This document shows, piece after piece, positions 1 to 10,599 of a stretch of 64,000 bases of DNA. The stretch is from positions 310,001 to 374,000 of the forward strand of contig JAJJXM010000055.1 of assembly GCA_024516155.1 (NCBI GenBank), in the 5' to 3' direction. Every line of letters starts with the position of its first letter. Position 1 is the first letter of the stretch. The position numbers and the translations under genes are program-made. Under the pieces are notes generated by a model. That model saw only the letters and a program-made list of their open reading frames with translations. It was not told the origin of the DNA and did no database searches. Origin of the DNA: Pyronema omphalodes. Taxonomy: Eukaryota > Ascomycota > Pezizomycetes > Pezizales > Pyronemataceae.

Positions 1-30
1 ATAGTATACTTATTCCTGGGGAAAGATAAC

Positions 31-175
31 GAAGAAAAACGAAAAGATGAAAAGAAGAAAAGAAGAAAAGAAGAAAAGAAGAAAAGAAAAGAAAGGTAAA
101 GAAAAGAAAAGAAAAGAAAAGAAGAAAAGAAAAGTAAGAAGAAAAGAAGAAAAACGAAAAGAGTAGTTTAGATAC
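31..175. repeat. purine-rich (GAAAA/GAAGAAAA) tract
   Basis: Nearly uninterrupted A/G strand built of GAAAAGAA-type units. It is simple sequence without a credible frame. Confidence 0.85.
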
Positions 176-397
176 GGTATACCACAAAACGGAGAACTGA
201 GAATAAACTCCAGAGAATAGAAAATAGACTCCGAGATCAGCGATGAGAAGTTTTTTTGATGAATAATTACTATATGTATACCATAGATTATAGTAGCTTG
301 ATACTTTCTGCTTGAGACTTGATGCTTGAGTCTTGAGTCTTGAGTCTTGATGCTTTATGCTTGAGTCTTAATTAGATCTTGATTGAAATCATTGAAT

Positions 398-592
398 ACC
401 CAGACCCCGCAACCCCGCAACCCCGCAACCCCCCACAACCCCCCAAACCCCCCAGACCCCGCAACCCCAAACCCCGCAACCCCCCAGACCCGCCTTCCCA
501 AACCCCGCAACTTCCATTCCGCAACTCCGCAACTCCGCAACTCCCAAACCCCGCAACTACCATTCCCCAACTCCGCAACTACATCACACCAC
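398..592. repeat. degenerate CCCCGCAAC minisatellite
   Basis: Repeats of roughly 9-11 bp of the type ACCCCGCAAC, with variants CAGACCC, CAACTCCG and CAACTACC. Open frames on both strands here are by-products of the stop-free repeat and are not called as genes. Confidence 0.8.
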
Positions 593-689
593 CTTCCCGG
601 AACACAGCCATGGTGGATCATAAATACTATCGGGTAGTGGGGGGGGTAACTTGTGAGTGATCGGTCGTGAAAGGGATATTGATATGGTT

Positions 690-905
690 GCTGACTTGGA
701 CTCGGGTTATTGGATGGGAGGATGAGAGGTTATTGGATGAGAGGATGGGAGGAGGGGATGGGAGGATGAGAGGATGAGGGGATGGGGGGATGGGGGGATA
801 TTGGGTTATTGGGTTATTGGGTTATTGGGTTATTGGGTTATTGGATGGGAGGATGAGGGGAGGGGATGAGGGGATGTTAGATGAGAGGATATTGGATATG
901 AGGAT
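690..905. repeat. GGATGAGA / TTATTGGG repeat block
   Basis: GGATGAGAGG-like units flank about five exact copies of an 8-bp unit TTATTGGG (about 799-845). The octamer resembles but does not equal the fungal telomere unit TTAGGG. Confidence 0.8.
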
Positions 906-1084
906 ACGACAGGACACGACAGGGCATGATACTTCACGACACGACACGATATAGTTTCAATAATCAGGGCAAAAAAATCTATAAATCTCAATCTCAATCC
1001 CAATCTCAGCATCAACCTCGAAAAAGTCATCCTCAAAAAGTCAACCTCGAAAAGTCAATCGCAAAAAGTTAAACTCAAAAAGTC

Positions 1085-1330
1085 AATCTCAGCACCATCA
1101 TCATCAATCTCAATCTCAATCTCAGCACCATCACCATCACCATCACCATCACCATCACCATCACCATCACCATCACCATCACCATCACCATCACCATCAC
1201 CATCACCATCACCATCACCATCACCATCACCATCACCATCCCCAAGTCAATATCACCATCCCCAAGTCAATATCAGCACCAATATCACCATCACCATCAC
1301 CATCACCATCAGCATCCCCAAGTCAATACC
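1085..1330. repeat. (CATCAC)n hexanucleotide array
   Basis: About 19 tandem copies of CATCAC at about 1125-1240, flanked by CAATCT and CCCAAGTCAATAT units. Part of the repeat-dense DNA downstream of veA. Confidence 0.9.
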
Positions 1331-1439
1331 AGCATCATTTTCAATAAGTCAATATCAGCATCCAGACCTCAATCTCAGCACCAATATCAAAAACTCAATC
1401 TCAAAAAAGACTAAAAGTCAAAATTCAAAATACGATATT

Positions 1440-1900
1440 CAATAGCAAAGTAAGTGAGTAAGTAGATGAGTAAGTAGGTAAATAAGTAAGTGAGTAAGTA
1501 GGTAAGTAAGTAGATACGGTAGATACGGTAGATAGATACGGTAGATAGATATCTCAACACAAGAAAAAAACACAAGAAAAAAACACAAGAAAAAAACACA
1601 AGAAAAAAACACAAGAAAAAAACACAAGAAAAAGAAAGTAAAAACAAAGTAAAAACAAATAGACACAAACAGACACAAACAGACACAACATACATTGTAA
1701 TCAAGACACAAAAGAAAAGCACGCAAAAGAAAAGCACGAAAACACAAAACACACAGAACACAAATCAACACGAAAACACAGAACACAAACACAAAACACA
1801 AAACACAAACACACAAAAACACAAAAACACAAACACAAAACACAAGGCAAAGACAAAACACAAACACAAAAAACACAATGATAAACGATAAACGGTAAAT
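1440..1900. repeat. AAGTAAGT, CACAAGAAAAAAA and ACACAAA arrays
   Basis: Three consecutive arrays: a GTAAGTAGGTAAGT-like tract (about 1440-1550), a 13-bp unit CACAAGAAAAAAA in about six copies (about 1557-1631), and a long degenerate ACACAAA/ACACAGA tract to about 1880. Long hydrophobic frames on the minus strand (Phe, Cys, Val, Leu only) come from the repeat. From 1900 to about 2400 the sequence is A-rich and then unique, with no gene seen. Confidence 0.85.
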
Positions 1901-2411
1901 GATAAACGATAAAAAAGAGTCAATACTAAACAAAAGAAAAACTACATTCACAAAAACACAAAAAAGGTCAAAAAAAAGCTGCTATAAAAAAAACAAAAAG
2001 AAAGCTAATCTGAAAAAAAAGCTGCTATAAAAATCAAAAAAAAAAAATCAAAGAAAAGAAAAGAGAAAAGAAAAAGAACATAAAAAACACAAATTACAGT
2101 ACTCCAACTAATAAACTTTCCGTTTGCCTATTTCCCGTTGCCTATTGCCTATTGCCTATTGTTGCCCGATACCAGATCCTGGAGCTTGATGCCTTGACTC
2201 CTGCTACGCTACGACTACGATACGATACTACGATACTACGACTATTCCTGCTGCGATGATTTGTTTGCTTGTATGTTCCTCCTGCTTCGCGATGCTTCGC
2301 AATACTTCGCGATGCTTCGCTTCAATGTTCCTAATATCCCTAATATCCTCCTTCTTATTCCCCCGGGTGAAAACCAAAAACCTATTCACAATCCTATATA
2401 ATACTATAACA

Positions 2412-2456
2412 ATCCCTCTCTGCATCCCTCTCTGCATCCCTCCTTGCATCCCTCCT
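2412..2456. repeat. GCATCCCTCTCT 12-bp repeat at the veA 3' end
   Basis: Four imperfect copies of a 12-bp pyrimidine-rich unit, 45-90 bp beyond the veA stop codon and therefore probably inside the veA 3' untranslated region. Confidence 0.7.
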
Positions 2457-2501
2457 ATAACCCCCCATTATCCCAACCCTCCCCTCCCATTCCAACCCCA
2501 C

Positions 2502-4340
2502 CTAACAATCACCATGCAACTTCCTCACAATCTCAATACCATCCGCTCTTCTATAAGTCATCCTCAACTTCCCAATATCATCATACCCATCCTCATCATT
2601 ATCGGGCTGAACATACTGGCCGGCATCAGCACCATAAACCTCCGATTCCGTATCTGGTCTTTGACCCTGTCTCATCGCACCCTCTGTGTGTGACTGATTA
2701 AAGACTCTTCCCCAGGGACGTTTCTTTCCCGAGTCCTGGGGTTGGGCAGGAGATTGCGCGGTTGGCGTAGCATATCGTTGCTCGGGGTAATAACTGGGGA
2801 ACTGAGTAGAAGCCGGGACAGGGGCACGGGAGGGATAAGATGGGGCAGCGGGGGTAGCAGGAGCAGAGGATGCAGGCCAGCGGGATACGGCGTTGCTGAG
2901 GGGTGGGAGACGGATGGAGCCCATGGGGGGGAGATTAACGGGGGGAGATGGTTGAGCGGAGTAGACTGGGGTGTGGGGGGTGTATTGTTGTTGTTGTTGT
3001 TGTTGCTGGTATTGGTATTGTTGTTGCGGCTGGGGAACTACAGGGGTCGTGGGACGGTAGGTTGTTGGGTAGGCGTCGCTTTCGCGGCGGGGACGGAAGT
3101 CGTCGATGCTTTCGCGACGTTCGCGGTAGGGGGGTGGGGTGGCGTAGGTGGAGGGACGGTGTTCGGGGTAGGAGGGTCGGTAGTCTTGGTAGGGAGCTGG
3201 GGGGGCTGGGTGGGAGGAGGTCGAGTTGCCGAATTGTAGGATTCCTGAGGATTGCTGTTGTACGGGGGGAGGAGGAGGGGGAGGAGGGGCGGAGTAGTTG
3301 GTTGGTGCAGGTGGCATATATTGGTTAGGGTAGCGAGATTCTTGAAGGGAAGAAGCAACCGAGACATCAGAGCCACTTCGTTTCCTAGAGTCGGCGGCGG
3401 ATTCAGGACGTGAACCGTTGTATTGAGGTTGTTGAGTTTGGTATGGAGCTGGTGCAGTGTGCTCGTCGATATCATAACCATCTGGTGATACACCACGGCG
3501 CTGAGCACGCAGCATTGCAGTCTCGTCCATATCCTCCGAGTCGCGACCACGGGGACGGTCATTGCGACGACGCATACGAACATCGCGACGAATACGGACA
3601 CGACAACCCTGTTCTGCTACGATACGAGAAAGCGCAGTAGACTCAGCGAGTCCCGGGAACTTTTTGGCGGAGAAAACTGTAAATGCCTTGCTCTTGACAT
3701 CGAGACGGTGGACGCAGAATTCGCGAGGCTCGTTGGGGTCGTTGGTAGGTTGCTGTTCTTTGGTGTCTTCGTATAATGCGAAGCGAAGACGGTAGCGTCC
3801 TTCGTGACGAACTGATAGGTCCGGGAAGATGAAGTATCCGGCCGGTGCGGGACGATCGAGGTAGGCCATTCCAGAGACTGGAACTCCAGTGAGAACTGGG
3901 GCGGGCGCGGGTGCCGGCATACCACGGGCAGGAGCGACAGGACGAGCATGCTCCAATGATGCGTACAGGAAGAAGTTGGAGTTGTGAGAGAAAGTTCTAC
4001 AAAGAAGTCAGTCAATCTTCTTCTTCTTCAAAAAAAAAATAATAATAATAATAGCATCACTTACACATCCGCTTGGTCGGGTCCAGAGAATAGACGAAGC
4101 TCAACCACAGGTGGAGGATCAACCGGGCGACGATCCGCATGAGCTATCACTTGTTAGTTGTGATGAAAAAACCACCCAAAGATTCCCATTCATACATTTC
4201 GCTCCCTGTCCACAAGCTCTCGCTCTCTCAGGCTGTTGAAGAACCTGCATCTGATAGATCAAAGTCTGACCATTCTCCAACTGTCGCTCAAAAGTTGCCA
4301 CAGTCTCAGAGACCTCGTGGATGTTAGTTGTTCGACTCAT
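2502..4340 (-). CDS. veA: velvet regulator VeA, complete, 3 exons, 572 aa
   Basis: VeA is the velvet-family regulator that enters the nucleus with VelB and joins LaeA to control development and secondary metabolism (family knowledge). Exons read on the minus strand as 4340-4196, 4143-4065 and 3996-2502; introns are 52 and 68 bp and phases match exactly. The N-terminus carries the hallmark [10 protein letters not shown] block and then [16 protein letters not shown]. The velvet domain continues through [16 protein letters not shown] (about 133-148) and [19 protein letters not shown] (about 188-206) into a basic stretch, [12 protein letters not shown]. The disordered half has polyP (about 311-319) and polyQ (about 399-412; TTG repeats at 2980-3004). 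The conserved VeA C-terminal segment ends in [13 protein letters not shown]. Length matches known VeA proteins, so this is VeA rather than VelB, VelC or VosA. The first ATG of exon 1 fits family N-termini. Confidence 0.96.
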
Positions 4341-5410
4341 GATGTCGAACTATTGACTGGAATTCTTTGTTTGGGAATTAGTATTAGCAGCGAACGAAAC
4401 AGATGCTTCCTTGACGGAACCTTTAAGGGGAGAGGTAGTAAGTGCAGAGAACCAGAAGAAAAGAGGGCTAGAAGGGGGGCTAAGACAATGATTGGGGTTA
4501 ACTAATTTCAGTCACACGCATAACCGTTAAGTGTTATATGCGGGAGCTGGAATTTCGTTCTTTTTTTTTTCCTTTGGCAGGCTAACAGGAAATAGAGATA
4601 CCGACTGTATGAAGGAGAAGCTCGATGCAAGCGCAGCGAAAGACAGGCTTCAGGAGTATAGTAAGTTGGGGGAAGAGTACATAGTTATCCTTGTGTATCC
4701 TCCGCCAGTCTGCACAGTATGGCACATAATTTGCCTGACCTGTACGACTTTTTCCGGGGAGGTAGGAAATTGAGTATAGGTATGGGTATGGGTATGGGTA
4801 AAAGAAGGGGGAAAAAAAATCAACAGTACATACCCTGAAGTTGTAGTTATCTCCCCTGCAGACAATATCTGTCTCTGTAGCGTGTATTTTTGTTGATAAT
4901 TCAAATATTCAATGGCAAAAAAAAAAAATAATTGAATCCAAAAAGAAAAGTAATTTCAGAAAAAAATATCCCTCTCTTTTGTTTTCTTTCCCTCTTCTTT
5001 TCAAAAATCAAGATTTACACAATCACGCTGCTGTTGCTGTTGTTGTCTGTGTTGTCTGTGTTGTCCGTGTTGCTTTCCGTCGAAAATTCCTTGTACACTC
5101 TTTCTTCCACAATTTAAAATCTCCCCAGTTTGATTTTTTATTTCTGATGCAGCCGAAGCGTAACTTTTTTTTTCTGTCCGCTTCAAATTCCTTCCGCTTG
5201 TCGATTATCGATAGTAAAAAAAATTAGTTGACAAGATTCAAACAACTGTCGTATTTTTATCGCAATAACTGTGTTTGTCGATTGTACTGTACAATCGATG
5301 TTGTAAATCTATTTCCTTGCGATGGCCGAAAAAAATCCCAAAACACACAAAAAAAGAACGAATTCCCTTCAAATTTTGTAGTTATCTTTAATCGGAACTT
5401 CTGTGGTATT
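4341..5410. other. veA upstream region, no gene seen
   Basis: Probable veA 5' leader and promoter. It holds T/A homopolymers (4560-4571, 4918-4928), a GTATGG run (about 4780-4800) and a CTGTTGTTGTC-type stretch (about 5030-5070). Frames of 60-85 codons have no family resemblance and are not called. Confidence 0.5.
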
Positions 5411-5680
5411 GAGATCTTGGTGGTTGGTGGTGATTTGTAGTGGTGGTGGTTGGTGGTGGTGGTGGTGGTAAGGTAGGTTAAGATTCCAAGAAACAGGAGG
5501 AGAAAGTGGAATCTCTGGGAGGGGGGAAGGGAAGGGGGAAGGAACAGATACGATAGAGAAGAGAAGAGTCGCCAGTCGCCAGTCGACAAAGCAAAGCAGA
5601 GCGAGTAACAGACTCTCATTCTCACTGCATTACTCAGGGATATCACCCACCCACCCACCCACCCACCCACACACACACCG
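5410..5680. repeat. GGT-rich and CCCA microsatellites upstream of veA
   Basis: GGTGGT tract at about 5417-5470, a G/A-rich run at about 5515-5560, and a (CCCA)n tract at about 5647-5672. No gene seen. Confidence 0.8.
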
Positions 5681-5984
5681 AAAAGTATATCCCTGTCGAT
5701 TCCCGATCAAGACTAGCAGCATATTCCGGGGGGAGGAGAAGGTGAGACTTGAGTCTGTTAGTGCATATTTAGCTCGCGTTAGTCTGCGTTAGTCTGCAAT
5801 AGTCTGCGTTAGTGGTGTTAGTGCAGTCCAAGGTTGCAACCGGCCTCCAATAGTTACGCTAACTTGTTACCGACGAGTGGGTGGGTCTACTAGCTTATAT
5901 ATTTTTGCAGGGATGTTACCGGTGTGGGTGATGGTGTGTGTGATGGCCGGATTCTGGGGATATGGAAGAGCGCACCAAGGGCAC

Positions 5985-6745
5985 CCCCGGGCACCCAAGG
6001 ACACCAAGGACACCTAGCGAACCTTGAGCACCTAGGTAACTTAGAGAACTAGGAAACCCAATAAACCAGGATACAATCCACCAGTCCCCATCAGGAACCC
6101 CATTAAACCCCCATTAAAACCCAGTTAAAAAACCAGTCAAGAAGTGGAGCAACATGGTGGATGGTGGGCGACGCTCGCTCGGTATGTATCATCCATGTCG
6201 CTTCCACATCGCCTCATAAAAGAAATCGAAATTGGCTATGACGAATGTATTATATATGACTACGACTGTATGACGAATGTATTAGATATATATTCGAAGC
6301 GACGGCTTAAAAAGAAGGATATGGTATGGTGGGAAAAAAGAAGGATAAGATCTATGGTTATTTGCTCTAAAAACATGAGATTTAATCTGTGAATCTGGGA
6401 ATCTGTTGTTGGAAGAGAAGGTGACGCGAGATGAGCGAAGGAGCGAAGGGAAAGTCAAGTAGCAAGTAGCAAACAAAGCAAGCAAGCAAAACAAATACTA
6501 AGTTTAAAAGCAGCGCAAAGCAACGCAACGCAAAACAAAGCGAGCGAGCGAAAGTTGGAATTCCTATATGTATGTATGTATGTATATGTGTATGTGTATA
6601 TGTGTATGGGTGGTGTGTGGGTGGATGGGTTAACGCAGGAGAGTATGGTGGACCACCATACACAAAATTTATGCAGCCGAAGCAACCGAAGCAGCAGAAG
6701 CAACCGAAGCGACCGAAGCAGCAGAAGCAGCAGAAGCAGCATCGC
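5985..6745. repeat. degenerate short repeats (ACCAAGGAC, CCCATTAAA, TATGTA, GAAGCAACC)
   Basis: Successive degenerate arrays: CACCAAGGA units (about 5990-6040), CCCCATTAAA units (about 6095-6125), AAGCAAGC units (about 6470-6490), TATGTA/TGTATG (about 6566-6610) and GAAGCAGCAGAAGCAACC units (about 6672-6741). Frames crossing them lack conserved features. Confidence 0.7.
6644..6660. other. perfect palindrome TATGGTGG-N-CCACCATA, copy 1
   Basis: Eight-base arms separated by a single A. The same arms occur at 16472-16488. Confidence 0.6.
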
Positions 6746-7261
6746 CGTAGTTTCCTAATTTTCTGACCAGGCATATATATATCTGACATACACACAGTCG
6801 GTATACCAGGCCTGTATACATATGTACACACCATGGAACTTAATTATCTAAATCTTTAATTATCTAAATCTCTAAATCTCTAATTTGTATAGATGGTTCC
6901 ATAAACTCTGCAAGTATCAGATCCAGAACCCGGGTTAAACAATATAAACAATATAAACAATAGTTGATATGCATAAGGATAAGGAATAACGGAAACCTGT
7001 AAACCTGACCCCAAGAAACAAACCTTTTGTTTTTTTTTTCGTTGGCTACTATGTAATTGTTAATTGTTAATTATTGACTGCTAATCTGTTAAGCTATCAA
7101 TTGTTGATTGTAAAGATATTGCAACTTACAGCGACCCACAACCAGCTAACCAACCAGCCAGACAGCTAACCAACCAACCAACGAAAAAACAAAAAAAATA
7201 AATAAGAAAGAAAGAAAGAGAAGATGCCGGGATATTTCTTATACTGGCTGGCTGGCTGTAT

Positions 7262-7345
7262 CATTGTCGCTATTGCCATCACCATCGTCGCCATCATCAT
7301 TGCCATTGCCATTGCCATCATCATCATCGTCGTCGTCACCTGGGA
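7262..7345. repeat. CATCGTCGCCATTGC-type repeat
   Basis: Interleaved ATC/GCC triplets form an imperfect trinucleotide-like array. No gene is supported nearby; 6750-7260 is unique A/T-rich sequence with several CCAACCAG copies near 7143-7180. Confidence 0.65.
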
Positions 7346-7468
7346 AAATAGATCCCTCGAAATCGGTTTGTATTTATCCGGCTCGACTTAGTATCGACTT
7401 AGTATCGTTTCTTATATCGTTTTCTGTATCATCTCCGCACATTATCCACAATATCCAAGATCTGCTTC

Positions 7469-7533
7469 CACTCACTCACTCACTCACTCACTCACTCACT
7501 CACTCACTCACTCACTCACTCACTCACTCACTC
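7469..7533. repeat. (CACT)16 microsatellite
   Basis: About 16 perfect tandem copies of CACT. The THSL-periodic open frame across it is an artefact of the array. Confidence 0.95.
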
Positions 7534-7839
7534 ATTCTTTACAGTGAAGATAAAGAAACTCCAGATTCGTAGGTAGGTAGGTAGGTATATGGTGACTATA
7601 CTGGCTATAGTGAATATAGTGGCTACAGTGGCTATGGTGATCATGCAAGAAGTATGTACACCGACCGATCGATCGGGAGTTTCTGATAGTAAACAGATAA
7701 ACAGATAAAAAAGAAAAGAATTGGAAGCCTCTGGGATTGTAGGTTGAATTTAAGTACCATATCTACATAGGGATATTCGGAGAGCTTGGGGCTTGCTGAG
7801 GTTGCTGAGGTATGGTGGTATCGGTAGCATCGGTAGCAT

Positions 7840-7905
7840 CATCCCGGAAGCATCCCGGAAGCATCCCGAAGCATCCCGGAAGCATCGCAAAGCATCGCGA
7901 TGCAT
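7840..7905. repeat. GCATCCCGGAA minisatellite
   Basis: Four copies of an 11-bp GCATCCCGGAA unit pass into GCATCGCAAA/GCATCGCGAT variants. Confidence 0.8.
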
Positions 7906-8353
7906 CGGTATAAAATACATAGAAACAAAATCCATCCCTCCGTATGTAGACAAAAGTCCACGAATACTTAAAGCTAGCAAATGACGGATAAAGATAGCAG
8001 ATGACAGATAGCAGATGACAGATAGCAGATAGCAGAAGCGAATGGCACAAGAAAACCACCCCCCTCCAGTTCCAGGCTCCATACAGTCGGTAACACTATG
8101 TATGATATTCGAGCCATCGAGCCATCGAGCCATCGGCCTATCTATCGGTGTCGGACCCGGTGTCGGTGTCGGTATCGGTGTGTCCGCACCATACATAGCT
8201 TCGTGTGTGTGTGTGTAGTGTATAGTGTATAGTGTACTAGTAGCGCCGGCGGTACTGGTATTGGTATTGGTAACTCGTACCTAACTTACCGTACCGTACC
8301 GTACCCATGGCGAGCTGGTATGGTATGGTATGGCGTATGGTCTATGGTGTTCC

Positions 8354-8412
8354 TGACCGACCAACCGACCGACCGACCGACCGACCGACCGACCGACCGA
8401 CCGACCGACCGG
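8354..8412. repeat. (CCGA)n microsatellite
   Basis: About 14 near-perfect CCGA copies preceded by CCAACCGA; encodes only a DRPT-type artefact frame. Flanked upstream by GGTATGGTATGG (about 8318-8335). Confidence 0.92.
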
Positions 8413-8557
8413 ATTGACCGACCAACCGAACGGACTGGACTGGATTTATGGTATGTATGGCGGGATATCGGTCGGGTTTTCTATTTTCTATTTTCTATTT
8501 CGGCAGTCTTATGATGCTGCCGTGAACTTTCACTAAGCCTGTATAATATCTATACCC

Positions 8558-8612
8558 ACCTATCATCATCAGCATCACCATTACCATCACCATCACCGTC
8601 ACCATCACCGTC
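8558..8612. repeat. CATCAC/CGTCAC repeat
   Basis: Imperfect hexamer array related to the one at 1125-1240, followed by a C/T-rich tract to about 8688. Confidence 0.75.
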
Positions 8613-8688
8613 ACGATATCTACACTTCCTTCCCTTCTTTCTCTTCCTCCTCTTCTCTTCTCTTCCTTCCCTCCTCTTCCTCTCTTAC

Positions 8689-8764
8689 CATATCCCGCAT
8701 CATATCCCGCATCATATCCCGCATCATATCCCGCATCATATCCCGCACATCCCGCACATCCCGC
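8689..8764. repeat. CATATCCCGCAT 12-bp minisatellite
   Basis: Five consecutive copies of a 12-bp CATATCCCGCAT unit, the last decaying to CACATCCCG. Confidence 0.9.
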
Positions 8765-8877
8765 GTATCAATCCCACGGCACCAGGCACCAGGAACCTTA
8801 CTAATACAGTAGTCTGTAGTTACTTAGTTACCGTAGCTATGTACCGTAGTTACGGCTTATGATGATCTTTGTAACGG

Positions 8878-9080
8878 AACTAGTGGAACTAGCAAGGCCA
8901 ATGGAGCTAGCGAAGCCAATGAAGCCAATGAAGCCAGCGATGCCAATGAAGCTAGCGAGGCCAATGGGGCCAGCAAGGCTAGCGAAGCCAATAAAACTAG
9001 AAAAACGAACGAAATAAACGAAATAAACGAGTCTAACACATCCAAGAGGAATGAAGCCAACGAAACTAGCGAAGCTAGTG
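8878..9080. repeat. degenerate 9-bp GAAGCCAAT/GCTAGCGAA repeat
   Basis: About twenty diverged copies of a 9-bp unit (GAAGCCAAT, GCTAGCGAG, GAAGCTAGT). On the minus strand this makes a LASLAS-periodic frame of 185 codons (8857-9414). The 9-bp period preserves a frame, but no recognisable domain follows, so it is annotated as a repeat. Confidence 0.75.
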
Positions 9081-9573
9081 AAGGTAACGAAGGCAATAAA
9101 ACAAAACCACGGGTTGGATTAAGCCCAGACTCAGACTCAGACTCGGAGTAATGATGTAATGATGTAATTGGATTATCTGGAATGGAATTGGAATGGGGAA
9201 GGGGAAGAAGAAGAAGAAGAATTTTAAGTCTCGTAGGCTGTACATAGCGATGACGATGATGAAAGCAGATGCAGATACATACAGGCAGAGGGAATCTTTT
9301 TTCAAAAAAACCAGCCCAGCCCACAAAAGATAGATACATATAGGTCCATACATACAGCCTGTAATGTATTAATATATAATAGCACCAGTCTTTTTTCAAC
9401 ACGGTATATAGCATAGCAGATAACTGGAGTATATATATATATATATAAAAAATGGAGGAAAATAGAGGAAATATCAGCTATGCATATTGTAATACGATCC
9501 AGAGTGTTTGATCTGTTATCTACAGGGTATGTTTTCATATTCAGGGTACTCTAACGTTGTGCATATGGAGGAT

Positions 9574-9636
9574 TGGTAACTAGTAACCAGTAACCAGTAA
9601 CCAGTAACTACTGCCCAGTAACTAGTAACCAGTAGC
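9574..9636. repeat. AGTAACC 7-bp repeat, locus 1
   Basis: Tandem AGTAACC units with AGTAACT variants; the same array recurs at 10075-10113. Confidence 0.85.
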
Positions 9637-10074
9637 CATGGGATGCCATGTTTTTTTGGAATGAGGATATAAGCTACACTATGTATTAACGGTTCTTGTA
9701 TACCATGCTACACATAATCGCTAGGAATAAGGTTTAGTAAATATAGCCCGGACCTGATGCGCCCTAATGAGAATGTTTAAGCATCTATAAGCGAATGAGC
9801 AGATATGGAGGTATGGAGGTATAGAGATACATGGATATAGAAATATAGGGATATAGGGATATGCAGACATGGAAGTGTGTACATATAAAGATACACACTG
9901 AGTCAACAATAAATACCGAGTCGACGCGGAAGAGGAGGAAGAGAAATATTTTTCATCATCGTCATCATATATAACAGTGCAGCATATACCATCATATCTC
10001 CATACCATAATCAACAGATCCCCAAATCTCCAGCTAAGCAATAATAAATCAACAAATATCAATAAATATCAATA

Positions 10075-10185
10075 ACCCAGTAACCAGTAACCAGTAACTA
10101 GTAACCAGTAACATCCAAACCATCCAAACCAACCAGCCAAGTAACCAACTAACCAGCCACGCAACCAGCCAACCAACAAATAAGA
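10075..10185. repeat. AGTAACC repeat, locus 2, and CCAACC tract
   Basis: Five to six AGTAACC units (10075-10113), then CCAAACC/CCAACCAGCC units. Shares its unit with 9574-9636 in the same orientation, which suggests a short-range duplication. Confidence 0.8.
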
Positions 10186-10424
10186 AATAAGAAATAAAAA
10201 AATACGAAAAAAAAACAAAGCAAAACAATACCAAATCGTATGGTATATCAATAAACAATGACTTCAACTTACGGAGCACGGAAAGAAAGCCAGAAATTCT
10301 TCGTTGTAAATTCGGAACTATAAACTACCCACCTGCTAAGCTCTATGGAATATCGAAGCCTAGATAACTTAACTATAAAAGAGTTCTACATAGGTGGATG
10401 ACAGGTGTAGGCTATAGGTAGGCC

Positions 10425-10545
10425 ATAGGTAGGCCTGTGTATGCAAGTGTAGGCTAGAAGCGAGGTGCGGGGTCTAGCATACCTATACCTATACCTACAC
10501 CTATACCCATCCATACCCATACCCTAATCCAATCCAATCCAACCA
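10425..10545. repeat. TAGGCCATAGG and ACCTAT short repeats
   Basis: GTAGGCTATAGGTAGGCC units are followed by ACCTATACCTAT and CCATACCCAT units. No gene seen. Confidence 0.6.
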
Positions 10546-10599
10546 AGCTAACACAACCCACCAGCCTTATATATATCGCAAGGTACCGTTTCGATATCA

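Noticed and set aside
799..845. Telomere-like repeat
   Set aside because: The unit is TTATTGGG, not TTAGGG, and it lies among other unrelated microsatellites.
1439..1951. 170-codon minus-strand hydrophobic ORF
   Set aside because: Translation of ACACAAA and CACAAGAAAAAAA repeats; composition limited to a few residues.
8689..8764. CRISPR-like regular repeat
   Set aside because: Short contiguous tandem units without spacers in a eukaryotic genome; simple minisatellite.
8857..9414. 185-codon minus-strand ORF with LASLAS repeats
   Set aside because: Driven by a degenerate 9-bp repeat whose period preserves frame; nothing conserved outside it.
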